A stretch of 64,000 nt of DNA from the NCBI GenBank assembly GCA_963732155.1, contig CAVSYB010000013.1:1178001-1242000 (forward strand), in the 5' to 3' direction. Of the stretch, positions 27,409-36,207 are shown piece by piece. Source of the stretch: Roseiarcus sp963732155. Lineage in GTDB: Bacteria > Pseudomonadota > Alphaproteobacteria > Rhizobiales > Beijerinckiaceae. Position 1 is the stretch's first letter. The number at the start of each line of letters is the position of its first letter. The position numbers and the translations under genes are program-made. The notes under the pieces were generated by a model. It did no database searches, was not told the origin of the DNA, and was given only the letters and a program-made list of their open reading frames with translations.

Positions 27409-28038
27409 TCAGGCTTCGGAGCTCTCCCGCGCGACGACAGGCAGCAGCCCCAACCACCGGCACAGAAAAAACAGCCGGCGCCCCTGCGTCACGCTCAGCG
27501 CGACCATCAGGCCGAGCGTGACGCCGCCGACGAGCGAGCGCACGGCCATCGCTTCGGTCAGCGGCATGATCGCGCCCAGCCAATAATAGAACGCCGCCTT
27601 GATGAAGAAATAGGCGGCCCACAGCAGCGTGAACAGCTGGAAGAACCGCCTCACGTCGGCGCCTTCGGGAAACGTCATGCGGCGCTGTTTCTCGGCGAGC
27701 TCCTGCAACATCGGCTTGGCGCCGCGGCCGCCGACGATGAAGGCGACGCCGGTGGCGATATTGGTGACGACCGACTCGTATTTCAGCATGAACGGCGTGA
27801 CGGCGAACAGGTCGATCGCGCCGAACATCACGGTGAGGACGCTGGAAAATATGTAGAGCCGCGTCGCCGGGATGCGCCGGCGATAGCGCCAGGCGGCGTC
27901 CGCGATGATGAAGACGACCGACCCGCCGATCGCCGCCTTTGTTCCGAACGTCAGCGCCAGCGCCCAGAACACGAGCAAGGGGCCGAACTCGGTGAGCGCA
28001 AACCACACCGGAGGCGCAAGGCGCGCAAGGACACTCAT
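27409..28038 (-). CDS. IspZ/YciB-family inner-membrane septation protein
   Basis: 209 residues with about six membrane helices (FGPLLVFWALALTFG, LYIFSSVLTVMFGAIDLFAV, LWAAYFFIKAAFYYWLGAI, VGGVTLGLMVALSV). The order and the RRFFQLFTLLWAAYFF segment fit septation protein A / YciB. These proteins affect cell envelope integrity and division. It starts 12 bases after the GrpB-family gene, so the two form an operon. The start was set by the GGAAGAAATT ribosome site. Confidence 0.83.
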   Translation of the reverse strand: MSVLARLAPPVWFALTEFGPLLVFWALALTFGTKAAIGGSVVFIIADAAWRYRRRIPATRLYIFSSVLTVMFGAIDLFAVTPFMLKYESVVTNIATGVAFIVGGRGAKPMLQELAEKQRRMTFPEGADVRRFFQLFTLLWAAYFFIKAAFYYWLGAIMPLTEAMAVRSLVGGVTLGLMVALSVTQGRRLFFLCRWLGLLPVVARESSEA

Positions 28039-28050
28039 AATTTCTTCCAA

Positions 28051-28587
28051 TCATTGCGGTCGCTGCGCGGCGAACCAAACGAGCGCTTTGGGCTCGGCGC
28101 CCCGAATCCACGCGGCCTTCTCATCAGAGCAAGCGTCGGAGCTGTCGGGATGGAGTTTTTGCGCGCGAGGCTTTTCATTTTCATAGGCGATGGCCGCTGC
28201 GGGATTCGCGCGCCAACAGTCTCGAAAGGCGATGTGACGCCGGACCTGGGGTGAGTCCTCCATGAAGAAATGAAGGTGAACGGTGCGAACGCCGGACTCT
28301 TCGGCAAGTGCGCGACGGCGCCTGCCTGCCATTTCCAACCCTTCGCGCCATTCATAGCCCAGCGCCTCCACTTGCAAACGGCGCCGATCAAGATCGGCCG
28401 AACTGGCCGCCAAGGGCATGTCCTCGATGATCGGCTTGGCGGCGAGTCCCGGCGCCGAGGTTGAGCCGATGTGACAGACCTCCGCCTGGATGGGGCCGAG
28501 CGCACGCCGGCGTTCAGCGCGGTGAGCCGCCATCCGTGGCCAGTCGGGATTGTGCGGGGCCGGGAAGATCGGGATCGGCGGCGGCAT
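28051..28587 (-). CDS. GrpB-family (UPF0157) nucleotidyltransferase-like protein
   Basis: 178 residues. The GrpB core is clear: VCHIGSTSAPGLAAKPIIED and later HLHFFMEDSPQVRRHIAFRD. The family has a nucleotidyltransferase-like fold and unknown function; a stand-alone domain like this is common. It is upstream of the IspZ-type gene in the same operon. No functional link between the two is known. Confidence 0.88.
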   Translation of the reverse strand: MPPPIPIFPAPHNPDWPRMAAHRAERRRALGPIQAEVCHIGSTSAPGLAAKPIIEDMPLAASSADLDRRRLQVEALGYEWREGLEMAGRRRRALAEESGVRTVHLHFFMEDSPQVRRHIAFRDCWRANPAAAIAYENEKPRAQKLHPDSSDACSDEKAAWIRGAEPKALVWFAAQRPQ

Positions 28588-28690
28588 CGCCCATGCTACG
28601 AACGGGTTGTCGGAAACTCAAACCGAGACCGCTTTTCAAAGCCCGGGATCGTTGATCGCAAGGGGCTGCAAGGCGTAGAATGGCTTCAGA

Positions 28691-29497
28691 ATGAAACTTT
28701 CGAGCGAAGAGATCGAGCGCTACGCTCGTCAGATCGTGCTTCGCGGCGTCGGCGGCCCGGGGCAGAACAAGCTCAAGGCGGCGCGCGTGCTGGCGGTCGG
28801 GGCGGGCGGCCTCGGCTCTCCTCTGCTGCAATATCTGGCCGGCGCCGGCGTCGGCGAAATCGCGATCGTCGATGACGACGTCGTTTCGCTGTCCAACCTG
28901 CAGCGGCAGGTGCTGCATGGAACCGGCGATGTCGGTCGCCGGAAGGTCGACAGCGCGCAGGAGGCGCTCGCCCGGCTGAATCCGCACGTGCGGATCGAGA
29001 AGATCGCCCGGCGCCTCGACGAGGCGAACGCGCGGGCGCTGATCGCCGGCTATGACGTGATCGTCGACGGCTCGGATAATTTCGCGACGCGCTACGTCGT
29101 TTCCGACGCCTGCTTTTACGAGCGCCGTCCGCTGGTTAGCGGCGCGATCGGCGAGTTTGACGGCGCGCTGACGACGCTGAAGCCCTACGAGCGTAACGGC
29201 GAGGGCGCGCCGAACCCGACCTATCGCTGCCTCTTTCCCGAAGCGCCGCCGCCCGGGACTGTGCCCGCCTGCGCGGAAGCCGGCGTGCTCGGCGCTCTGG
29301 CGGGCGTGATCGGATCGCTGATGGCGCTCGAAGTGATCAGGGAAATCGTCGGCGGCTTCGCCGGCGATGATCGCGGCCTGGTCGGGCGGCTGTTGCTGGT
29401 CGACCTGCGCGCCATGCGTTTCGAGACGCTGAGCTATCCCTGGGACGAGAGCAACCCGTTGAGCGGGCGAGGCGCGCCCGGCGGATGGCGGCCGTAG
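28691..29497 (+). CDS. ThiF/MoeB/HesA-family adenylyltransferase
   Basis: 268 residues. The nucleotide loop GAGGLGSPLLQYLAGAGVG, the following VDDDVVSLSNLQRQ and the catalytic SNLQRQ arginine are all present. YRCLFPEAPPPG and the cysteine of PACAEAGVLG are the sulfur-transfer landmarks. It adenylates the C-terminus of a ubiquitin-like sulfur carrier (MoaD or ThiS) for molybdopterin or thiamine synthesis. MoeB or ThiF cannot be separated here because the carrier gene is not adjacent. No rhodanese domain follows. Confidence 0.92.
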   Translation: MKLSSEEIERYARQIVLRGVGGPGQNKLKAARVLAVGAGGLGSPLLQYLAGAGVGEIAIVDDDVVSLSNLQRQVLHGTGDVGRRKVDSAQEALARLNPHVRIEKIARRLDEANARALIAGYDVIVDGSDNFATRYVVSDACFYERRPLVSGAIGEFDGALTTLKPYERNGEGAPNPTYRCLFPEAPPPGTVPACAEAGVLGALAGVIGSLMALEVIREIVGGFAGDDRGLVGRLLLVDLRAMRFETLSYPWDESNPLSGRGAPGGWRP

Positions 29498-31113
29498 CCG
29501 CCCATCAAGACTTTCTTATCGCCGATCCGCTAACAGAGGCCCGTCCCCGTCCGGCGAGACCGGACGGGCGCCGAGGCGACGCGCTCCGGGCGAGACGGAT
29601 ATCATCGATGGCCTTCGGGTTTGCCTTCGCCTTGAACGCGCTGTTCAACTTTCTGGTTGGGCTGCTCGTCGCAAAATTCCTCGGCCCGGCGGAATTCGGC
29701 CGTTTCGCGATCGCTTCGGCGATGGCGGTCATCGTCAATTCCGGCGGCTTCGACTGGATCAGGCTCTCCGCCGTTCGTTTCTATTCCGCGCGCGTTCGCG
29801 ACCAGCGTCCGCAGGTGCGCGCCACGCTCGACGCCTGCTTCGCGATTTTCACGGCGATCGTCGGCCTCGCGGCGGTCGCCCTCAGTTTTTCCGGCCTCAA
29901 CCTCGCGCTGTCGCCCGGTCTGCTGCTGATGGCGGCGGCGACCGCCGTCGCCAACGGCCTTTACGACTATCGGACGGCGCTGGCCCGCGCGCGCTTCAGC
30001 GACGGCGCCTATGTCCGCATCATCATCGTCAAGAACGTCCTGGGACTGACGCTGACGGTCGGCGGCGCCTGGTGGTTTGCGTCGGCGGAGGTCGCGCTGG
30101 CCGGCATTTGCCTGAGCGTCGCCGGATCGGCGCTCAACACCTGGCGCGCCTTGCGGGATGCGGACGCGGGTCTGCGCAACGCCCGCCGCGCGCTTGCCTT
30201 TGAATACTTGCGCTACGGCCTGCCGCTCGTCTGGGCGTCGATCCTGTTTCAACTGATCCCGCTCGCCAATCGCATGATTGTCAGCAGCCTCTACGGCTAC
30301 GGCGAAACCGGCCAATTCTCGCTGGCCAACGATCTCGGCGTGCGCATTCTCGCGGCGATCGCTTCGACCCTGGACGTGTTGCTGTTTCAGCTCGCCGTGC
30401 GCGCCGACGAACTCGACGGCGTCGAGGGCGGCCGCGCGCAGGTCGCCGAGAATATGAGCGTCGTGTTCGCCGTGATCCTGCCGGCTTGCGCCGGCGTCTG
30501 GCTGATCCTGCCGAGCTTTCAGGCCTTGATCGTTCCGGCCGCCTTTCGCGGTCCATTCGCGATCTACCTGACGGCGATGCTGCCCGGCCTGTTGTGCTTC
30601 GTGCTGCTGCTCTTCGCGATTGCGCCGATCTTCCAGATCGGCAAGCGCACCGCGCCGATGATCGCGTCGGCCCTGTCGGCCTGCGCGGCCGACGCCGTTC
30701 TGCTCGCGGCCTCGCCGCGCGGCTCGGACGGCTACTGGCTGGCGCTCGCCCAATCGGGCGCGCTCGCCGTCGGGCTGGTCGTCGGCCTGGCGCTGGCGGC
30801 GGCGACGAGACCGGTCTGGCCGCGCGGGGCGGACATTCTTGCGACTCTCGTTGCGACCGCCGCGATGATCGTCGCGGTCCTGCCGTTGCGCTCGCTGGCG
30901 CCAGGCCTCCTCGTTCTGGCGGCGCAGGCGGGGCTCGGCCTCCTGTGCTACGGCGCCGTCGCCTACGCCCTCGATATCGTAGGCGTTCGCGCGAGGACGA
31001 GCGCGCTCGTCGAATCGCGCGCCTGGTTCGGAACCCGCTCGCTGGAGACCGCCGGGCCGCCGCGGGACTTCGTTCATCATCTTTCTGAACGGAAAATTGA
31101 CGGTAAATTCTAA
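29485..31113 (+). CDS. Polysaccharide flippase-like membrane protein (Wzx/MOP superfamily)
   Basis: 542 residues with 12-14 membrane helices, the first being ALNALFNFLVGLLVAKFLG, followed by PAEFGRF as in lipopolysaccharide/O-antigen flippases. It should move a lipid-linked saccharide across the inner membrane. Two starts are possible: the ATG used here, overlapping the thiF-like gene by 13 bases, or an ATG at 29608 right before the first helix. A hairpin at 29546-29568 lies between them, which slightly favours the later one. No glycosyltransferases are adjacent. Confidence 0.85.
   Translation: MAAVAAHQDFLIADPLTEARPRPARPDGRRGDALRARRISSMAFGFAFALNALFNFLVGLLVAKFLGPAEFGRFAIASAMAVIVNSGGFDWIRLSAVRFYSARVRDQRPQVRATLDACFAIFTAIVGLAAVALSFSGLNLALSPGLLLMAAATAVANGLYDYRTALARARFSDGAYVRIIIVKNVLGLTLTVGGAWWFASAEVALAGICLSVAGSALNTWRALRDADAGLRNARRALAFEYLRYGLPLVWASILFQLIPLANRMIVSSLYGYGETGQFSLANDLGVRILAAIASTLDVLLFQLAVRADELDGVEGGRAQVAENMSVVFAVILPACAGVWLILPSFQALIVPAAFRGPFAIYLTAMLPGLLCFVLLLFAIAPIFQIGKRTAPMIASALSACAADAVLLAASPRGSDGYWLALAQSGALAVGLVVGLALAAATRPVWPRGADILATLVATAAMIVAVLPLRSLAPGLLVLAAQAGLGLLCYGAVAYALDIVGVRARTSALVESRAWFGTRSLETAGPPRDFVHHLSERKIDGKF
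29546..29568 (+). other. Stem-loop, 9-bp stem and 5-base loop
   Basis: Perfect arms CCCGTCCGG and CCGGACGGG. It lies 49 bases after the thiF-like stop and 39 bases before the alternative flippase start. It could be a weak terminator or attenuator between the two genes. No U-tract follows. Confidence 0.4.
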
Positions 31114-31263
31114 CCTTTGGTTTACTTGAAAGAGCAAGTCACAATCCGATAACCATCATGTATCAATTGCGAATCTGACGATTAATATTCGGGTATGATT
31201 GTCGCCGCGACGCTCGCGGAGGGGTGGCGGAGTCCTCGCGGCGTCGCGGCGAGGGGAAAAATC

Positions 31264-32061
31264 ATGCGGCGCGCTCATCGGAGCTTCATCGGGCCAATTG
31301 CGCCCATCATCCTGCCCGCCGCGGCGGCCCTGGCGGGGCTGGCGTCGAGTTCTTTGACGGCTCGCGCGCAGCAGGACCCCAACGCGATTTTCGGCATCGG
31401 CCTCATTCAGGCGGCGCGGCCGGATCAGCGGGCCGAGGCCGCGCCGGGCGCCTATGGCGGCGGCTTCATCGAATATCTGGTCACCGGCAATTCGGGCGCC
31501 GCGGCCCGCTACAACATCCCGGGCCAGCAACTACGGTCCGTCGCTCCCGCCAACGCGCCGACGCGGCTGGCCGGGCTCGGCCAGGACGCCATCCAGGCCG
31601 AGCCGCGCGAGGAGCCGGACGAACGATACCGCCGGCAGGAAGTCGCCTATGAGGGCCGCGAGCGGCCGGGCACGATCATCATCGACACGCCGAACAAATT
31701 CCTCTTTCTGATCGAGCCCAACGGCCGCGCGTTGCGCTATGGGATCGGCGTCGGACGGCCCGGCTTCGAATGGTCGGGCGTCAAGCGGATCAGCCGCAAG
31801 GCCGAATGGCCGGATTGGACGCCGCCGCCGCAAATGCTGCTCCGCCGGCCCGATTTGCCGGCCCACATGGACGGCGGGCCCGACAATCCGCTCGGCGCGC
31901 GCGCCCTTTATCTCGGTTCGTCGATGTTTCGCATCCACGGCACCAATGAGCCCGCGACGATCGGCAAGAATGTATCGTCGGGCTGCATCCGCATGATGAA
32001 TCCGGACGTCATCGACCTCTACAACCGCGTGCCCGTCGGCGCGAAGGTCGTGGTCATCTAG
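31264..32061 (+). CDS. Exported L,D-transpeptidase (YkuD domain)
   Basis: 265 residues: a signal peptide (1 to about 37, ending TARA), a variable region, and a YkuD domain with His225 (RIHGTNEP) and Cys241 (SSGCIRM). It should form 3-3 cross-links in peptidoglycan. Unlike the paralogue at 25184 it is not a lipoprotein. The ATG follows GAGGGGAAAA by a short spacer; an ATG 69 bases upstream gives no signal peptide. It is preceded by AT-rich DNA that probably holds its promoter. Confidence 0.94.
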   Translation: MRRAHRSFIGPIAPIILPAAAALAGLASSSLTARAQQDPNAIFGIGLIQAARPDQRAEAAPGAYGGGFIEYLVTGNSGAAARYNIPGQQLRSVAPANAPTRLAGLGQDAIQAEPREEPDERYRRQEVAYEGRERPGTIIIDTPNKFLFLIEPNGRALRYGIGVGRPGFEWSGVKRISRKAEWPDWTPPPQMLLRRPDLPAHMDGGPDNPLGARALYLGSSMFRIHGTNEPATIGKNVSSGCIRMMNPDVIDLYNRVPVGAKVVVI

Positions 32062-32130
32062 CCACGGCCTCCGCCCCGCGCCGAGGTCGATCGCGCGCCG
32101 TCGCGCGAGGCGTGCTCCTGTCGCGCCGAA

Positions 32131-32865
32131 TCAGGCGTCGAAGCTGCCGTCGTCTCCATAGTCCTGGTCGGAATCGTCATAGGACGCGTCCTGCGCGTCG
32201 TCCTGATCCTGATCCTGGTCCTGCAAGACGTCCTGCGCGTGCTGGCCGGCCTGATCGGGCGCGCTTTCGTAGAAATTGTTCACGACCTCGCCGCCGCCGA
32301 GGCCGCCGCCGAGGCCGCCAAAGCCAAGGCCGCCCGAATTGCCGCCGAACAGACTGCCGAGAGAATGGGCGAGCACCACGCCGCCCGCGACGCCGGCCGC
32401 CGTCGTCAGCGCGCTCTGCAAGAAGCCCCCGCCGGACGGGGCGGGCGCCGGCGGCTGGCCGCCCCATGGTCCCGCTTGCGGGGGCGGCGGGGCATAGGCG
32501 GGCTGGCGCTGATAGCCGGGATCGGGCGCGTAGGCGCGGCCGGGCTCGTAGTTCGGGCGGGGCGCCGCCGGGGCGGGCTGGCCGCCGCCGAACAACGATC
32601 GACCGATGCTGCCAAGGAAGCTCGTCTCTTCCGGCGGCGTCGCCTGGGCCTTGACCTGCGCTTCAAGTTCGGCAAGGCGCCGGCTGGCGTTTTCGAGCGC
32701 CTGCTGTTGCACCAGCACGGTTTGCGTCAGAACGTAAGGCGCGTGCGGCTGGGCGCGAACGGCCTCGCCGATGAAGGCCTCCGCCTGCGGGTCGCGCGGC
32801 GTCGAAGCGGTCGCGGCGACGCGATCGAAAAGGCCGGCGATCAATTGGCGTTCTTCCGGGGTCAT
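32131..32865 (-). CDS. DUF2076 protein with acidic low-complexity tail
   Basis: 244 residues. The N-terminal helical region (MTPEERQLIAGLFDRV to QALENASRRLAELEAQV, about 1-75) is the DUF2076 signature. A Pro/Ala/Tyr-rich linker follows, then a Gly-rich segment (SLGSLFGGNSGGLGFGGLGG), a NNFYESAP motif and a tail of repeated Asp/Gln. No signal peptide. The GGAGACAGCC ribosome site fixes the start. Function unknown; the family is often described as periplasmic ligand-binding sensor, but that is not visible here. Confidence 0.83.
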   Translation of the reverse strand: MTPEERQLIAGLFDRVAATASTPRDPQAEAFIGEAVRAQPHAPYVLTQTVLVQQQALENASRRLAELEAQVKAQATPPEETSFLGSIGRSLFGGGQPAPAAPRPNYEPGRAYAPDPGYQRQPAYAPPPPQAGPWGGQPPAPAPSGGGFLQSALTTAAGVAGGVVLAHSLGSLFGGNSGGLGFGGLGGGLGGGEVVNNFYESAPDQAGQHAQDVLQDQDQDQDDAQDASYDDSDQDYGDDGSFDA

Positions 32866-33039
32866 GGCTGTCTCCATTCGGGCCTCTGAGCCCGCGCCAG
32901 ACCATATGGGCGGCGCGCAGGGCCGATCCAAGGAGGGAATTGCGTGAAAAATCGGCAACCAAGACTGTGCGTTTCGCGACGCCCGGCCGGGCGCAAAGCC
33001 AAGCTGGCCCCGGATCGCCCGACCCGGCGCCGCGACCAC

Positions 33040-33960
33040 TCATAAGGAATTCGGCAGGCGATCCCTGTGAATCGCAAAATTGTCGCGCCGGTCCTGCAGG
33101 CTCTCGACGCCCTGCAGCGATCCGTCGTCCCACACATAGATTCCATACCCCTGCTGGCGCAGCAGCGTTTCGAGGTCGCCAATGGTATGATAATTGCGCC
33201 GTAGATAGCTGGCGTCGACTTCCAGAAGCAGCGCGGGCTTGAAGCGGCCGATCGTGTCGAGCCCGCCTTTCAGCGCCAGAAGCTCCGCGCCTTCCACGTC
33301 GGATTGGATGAAGTCGCACGCCGCGACGCGACGTTCCCTCACAAATCCATCGAGCGCGTTCACGGCGACGGTTTCCGTGACGCCGGGACCGCCGTCGGCC
33401 GGGCCGCCCAGATGAGCGAGCGCGACTCCGAGGCCGCCATGAGCCTTGATCGGGATGGTAAGGGTCAGCCAGCCCGGCGCGTCCGCCAAAGCGCATTGCA
33501 TGATATGCACGTTGCGCAGGCCCAGCAGGAAGCAGGCGCTCCGCAAGCCTCGGCAGGTGATCGACGAAGGCTCGAACGCGTAGACGCTACGGGATCGCCC
33601 GACGATCGGCGAAAGCAATCGCGAATAGTGCCCGTAGTTGGCCCCGATATCGAAGCACGTCATGCCGGCCGTCACCAGTTGCGGCAATGCCTCGGCCTCG
33701 GGCTCGTAGTGCGGACGCCAGATGAAGTTCATCAGTCGAGGCGTTTGCGTGACGAAGCGATAAGCCGAATCGCCGAGGCGCCGACGCAGGAATTCGCTGA
33801 GCGAGAATCGCCGCTTGCGGCCGCGATCCGCTGATCCTTCCGATTCGCTTTCATCGGACACGGCTGAGTTCCCGGGAGCTGGCGGCAGGAAGCGGAGCCT
33901 GGTCCGAAGCGACGGGCGTCGTCGTCCGCCGCGAGGTTGAACGCGGGCGGTCGCACGCAT
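33040..33960 (-). CDS. FkbM-family SAM-dependent methyltransferase
   Basis: About 306 residues. The Rossmann motif is CFDIGANYGHYS, with FEPSS after strand 2 and SDVEGAELLALKGG near the end, all FkbM hallmarks. These enzymes O-methylate sugars or other surface molecules. The first 50 residues are Arg/Ser rich and may not be translated; a GTG at 33861 is an alternative start, and no strong ribosome site is visible at either. The nearby flippase makes a cell-surface polysaccharide role plausible. Confidence 0.85.
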   Translation of the reverse strand: MRATARVQPRGGRRRPSLRTRLRFLPPAPGNSAVSDESESEGSADRGRKRRFSLSEFLRRRLGDSAYRFVTQTPRLMNFIWRPHYEPEAEALPQLVTAGMTCFDIGANYGHYSRLLSPIVGRSRSVYAFEPSSITCRGLRSACFLLGLRNVHIMQCALADAPGWLTLTIPIKAHGGLGVALAHLGGPADGGPGVTETVAVNALDGFVRERRVAACDFIQSDVEGAELLALKGGLDTIGRFKPALLLEVDASYLRRNYHTIGDLETLLRQQGYGIYVWDDGSLQGVESLQDRRDNFAIHRDRLPNSL

Positions 33961-34017
33961 GTCGGCGTCGCGGGCGGTCGCCAGGACGGCCGCCGCCGTT
34001 CGATCGCGCCCCGCCCG

Positions 34018-35625
34018 TCAGTCGAGCAGCCGATAGGCGGGCAGCGTCAGGAATTCCTCGAAATCGGCGCTGAGCGACATGTCGGAAAACAACCGGATCG
34101 CCTCGGTGAAGCGCCCCGATTCAACTGCGGCCGCCCCGACGCTGACCCGCACCCTTTCCATCTCGTCGGCGAACGTCGCCTTGAACAGCGCCGGCGTCAC
34201 CACGCGGCCGTCCTCAAGACGGGCGCCGAGCTTCAGCCACTGCCAGATCTGAGCGCGCGAAATCTCCGCCGTCGCGGCGTCCTCCATCAGGTTATAGAGC
34301 GGCACGGCGCCGCGGCCGCGCAACCAAGCCTCGATATATTGCACGCCCACGCGGATGTTCTCGCGCAGCCCCGCCTCGGTGCGCACCCCCTCGTGCACGG
34401 CGAGCAATTCCTCGCGCGTGACGTGAACGTCCTCGCGCGTGACGTCGAGCTGGTTGGGGCCGGGCATCAACCGGTCGAAAACCTCGCGGGCGATCGGCAC
34501 GAGATCGGGGTGGGCGACCCAGGTGCCGTCATGGCCATTGGCCGCTTCACGCTCCTTGTCCGCGCGCACTTTCGCGAAAGCGGCCTCGTTGGCGCTCGCG
34601 TCGCCCTTCACCGGGATTTGCGCGGCCATGCCGCCCATGGCGAAAGCGCCGCGGCGATGACAGGTTTTGATGAGCAGCAGCGAATAGCTGGCGAGAAACG
34701 CCTTGCCCATCGTCATCGCCGCGCGGTCGGGTGTGAGAAAGGCGGGGTTCTTGCCGAGCCGCTTGATGAACGAGAAAATATAATCCCAGCGCCCGCAATT
34801 GAGGCCGGCCATGTGCTCGCGCAGTTCGTAGATGATCTCGTGCATTTCGAAGGCGGCGGGCAGCGTTTCGATCAGCACGGTGGCCTTGAACGTCCCGTGG
34901 GGAACGCCGAGTTTCTCTTGAGCGAAAACAAACACGTCGTTCCACAGCCGCGCCTCTTGATGGCTCTCCAGCTTGGGCAGGTAGAGGGCGGGCGTCGCGC
35001 CGGCGGCGATCTGCGTCCTGGCGTTGTGAAACACGTAGAGGCCGAAGTCGAACAAGGCTCCCGAAATTTCGTCGCCATCGACCGTGACATGGCGCTCGGG
35101 CAGGTGCCAGCCGCGCGGGCGCACCATCAGCACGGCCGGCTTGGCGACGAGCTTGTAGCTCTTGCCGCTGCCCGCGTCGGTGAAATCGATCCGGCCCGCC
35201 CAGCGGTCTTTGAGGTTCAGCTGGCCCTCGATCATATTGGCGTAGAGCGGCGAGGTGGCGTCCTCGAAGTCGGCCATGAAGACGTTGGCGCCTGAATTCA
35301 GCGCATTGACGATCATTTTGCGGTCGACCGGGCCGGTGATTTCGACGCGGCGGTCGAGGAGATCGCCGGGAATGGGCGCGACGCGCCAATCGCCCTCGCG
35401 GATCGCCCGGGTCTCGCGCAGAAAGTCCGGCCTTTCGCCCGCGTCGAACAGCTTCTGGCGCTCCATCCGCCGGGCCAGCAACTCGCGCCGGCGCCCGTCG
35501 AAGCGCCGGTGCAGTTCGGCGAGGAAGGAGAGCGCGGCCGGCGTCAGAATTTCCTCGAACCGCGGCGCCTGCGTCCCCAGCACGGCGACGCCAGCGGAAG
35601 GGTCGATCAGGGTGGAAATATTCAT
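34018..35625 (-). CDS. aceB: Malate synthase A
   Basis: 535 residues, the length of the A isoform rather than GlcB (about 720). The signature REHMAGLNCGRWDYIFSF is intact, with the catalytic Arg in VRPRGWHLP and AMGGMAAQIP later. It condenses glyoxylate with acetyl-CoA to malate in the glyoxylate shunt or in C2 assimilation. Isocitrate lyase is not in the window. The ATG follows GAGGGG. Acetyl-CoA produced by the left-hand thiolase would be a natural substrate, though no regulation links them. Confidence 0.95.
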   Translation of the reverse strand: MNISTLIDPSAGVAVLGTQAPRFEEILTPAALSFLAELHRRFDGRRRELLARRMERQKLFDAGERPDFLRETRAIREGDWRVAPIPGDLLDRRVEITGPVDRKMIVNALNSGANVFMADFEDATSPLYANMIEGQLNLKDRWAGRIDFTDAGSGKSYKLVAKPAVLMVRPRGWHLPERHVTVDGDEISGALFDFGLYVFHNARTQIAAGATPALYLPKLESHQEARLWNDVFVFAQEKLGVPHGTFKATVLIETLPAAFEMHEIIYELREHMAGLNCGRWDYIFSFIKRLGKNPAFLTPDRAAMTMGKAFLASYSLLLIKTCHRRGAFAMGGMAAQIPVKGDASANEAAFAKVRADKEREAANGHDGTWVAHPDLVPIAREVFDRLMPGPNQLDVTREDVHVTREELLAVHEGVRTEAGLRENIRVGVQYIEAWLRGRGAVPLYNLMEDAATAEISRAQIWQWLKLGARLEDGRVVTPALFKATFADEMERVRVSVGAAAVESGRFTEAIRLFSDMSLSADFEEFLTLPAYRLLD

Positions 35626-35778
35626 CGCGGCCCCTCAATTGCTTCGAAAGCGGCGTCTGGCTGTCGTATAAACCATTTCGCCGCGATAGGGAGGGCCGCC
35701 GGGGTCAACAAATCGGGAAATGGCGCTCCTTTTCCGCGTGGTGGATGGCCCGCGCGCGAGGCGCGGGCGATGAGGCGG

Positions 35779-36063
35779 TTACGCCAACGGGCGCGCCCTG
35801 AGGCGGGCGGCGCGCGAACGGGACAGATGTGGCGTCGGGTCCTCGTCGAGCGGCCGGGCGGTGAAGTCGACAAGGTCCTGCCGGGACAAGCCGATGTCGC
35901 GCAGCTCATATTCGGAAAGGCCGGCGAGCTGGGCGAGCGTGCGCCGCGCCGCGACGACCCGCGCCGGCCACAACAGCGCGCGCACGACTGCCGAGCCGAA
36001 CGTGCGAAACAGCGGCCCCCGGCCGTGGCGATCGTTGGGGCAGGCGGCGGCGAAACCAGTCAT
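35779..36063 (-). CDS. DUF1127 protein
   Basis: 94 residues. The DUF1127 core is ARRTLAQLAGLSEYELRDIG followed by LSRQDLVDF. Proteins of this family are small, basic and in Agrobacterium and Rhodobacter some bind RNA and affect small-RNA or phosphate regulation. The ATG has AAGGAGAG. It diverges from the LysR gene, with an AT-rich 144-base gap between them. Confidence 0.88.
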   Translation of the reverse strand: MTGFAAACPNDRHGRGPLFRTFGSAVVRALLWPARVVAARRTLAQLAGLSEYELRDIGLSRQDLVDFTARPLDEDPTPHLSRSRAARLRARPLA

Positions 36064-36207
36064 CGGACTCTCCTTCCGGCAAAGCGTCCCCGGTCGCTCC
36101 CCCAAGGGGGCGCGGCGAGCGGGCGCGCGGTGTTGATGCGGCGACGATGCCGAATTTCTATTGATCGGTCCAACGAATGTTTATAAAGTAATCGATCACG
36201 AATCAGG
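36064..36207. promoter_or_regulatory. Divergent DUF1127/LysR promoter region
   Basis: The right half (about 36155-36205) is clearly AT-rich compared with its surroundings. It probably holds promoters for both genes and a LysR box, but I could not fix a single T-N11-A site with confidence. Confidence 0.4.
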
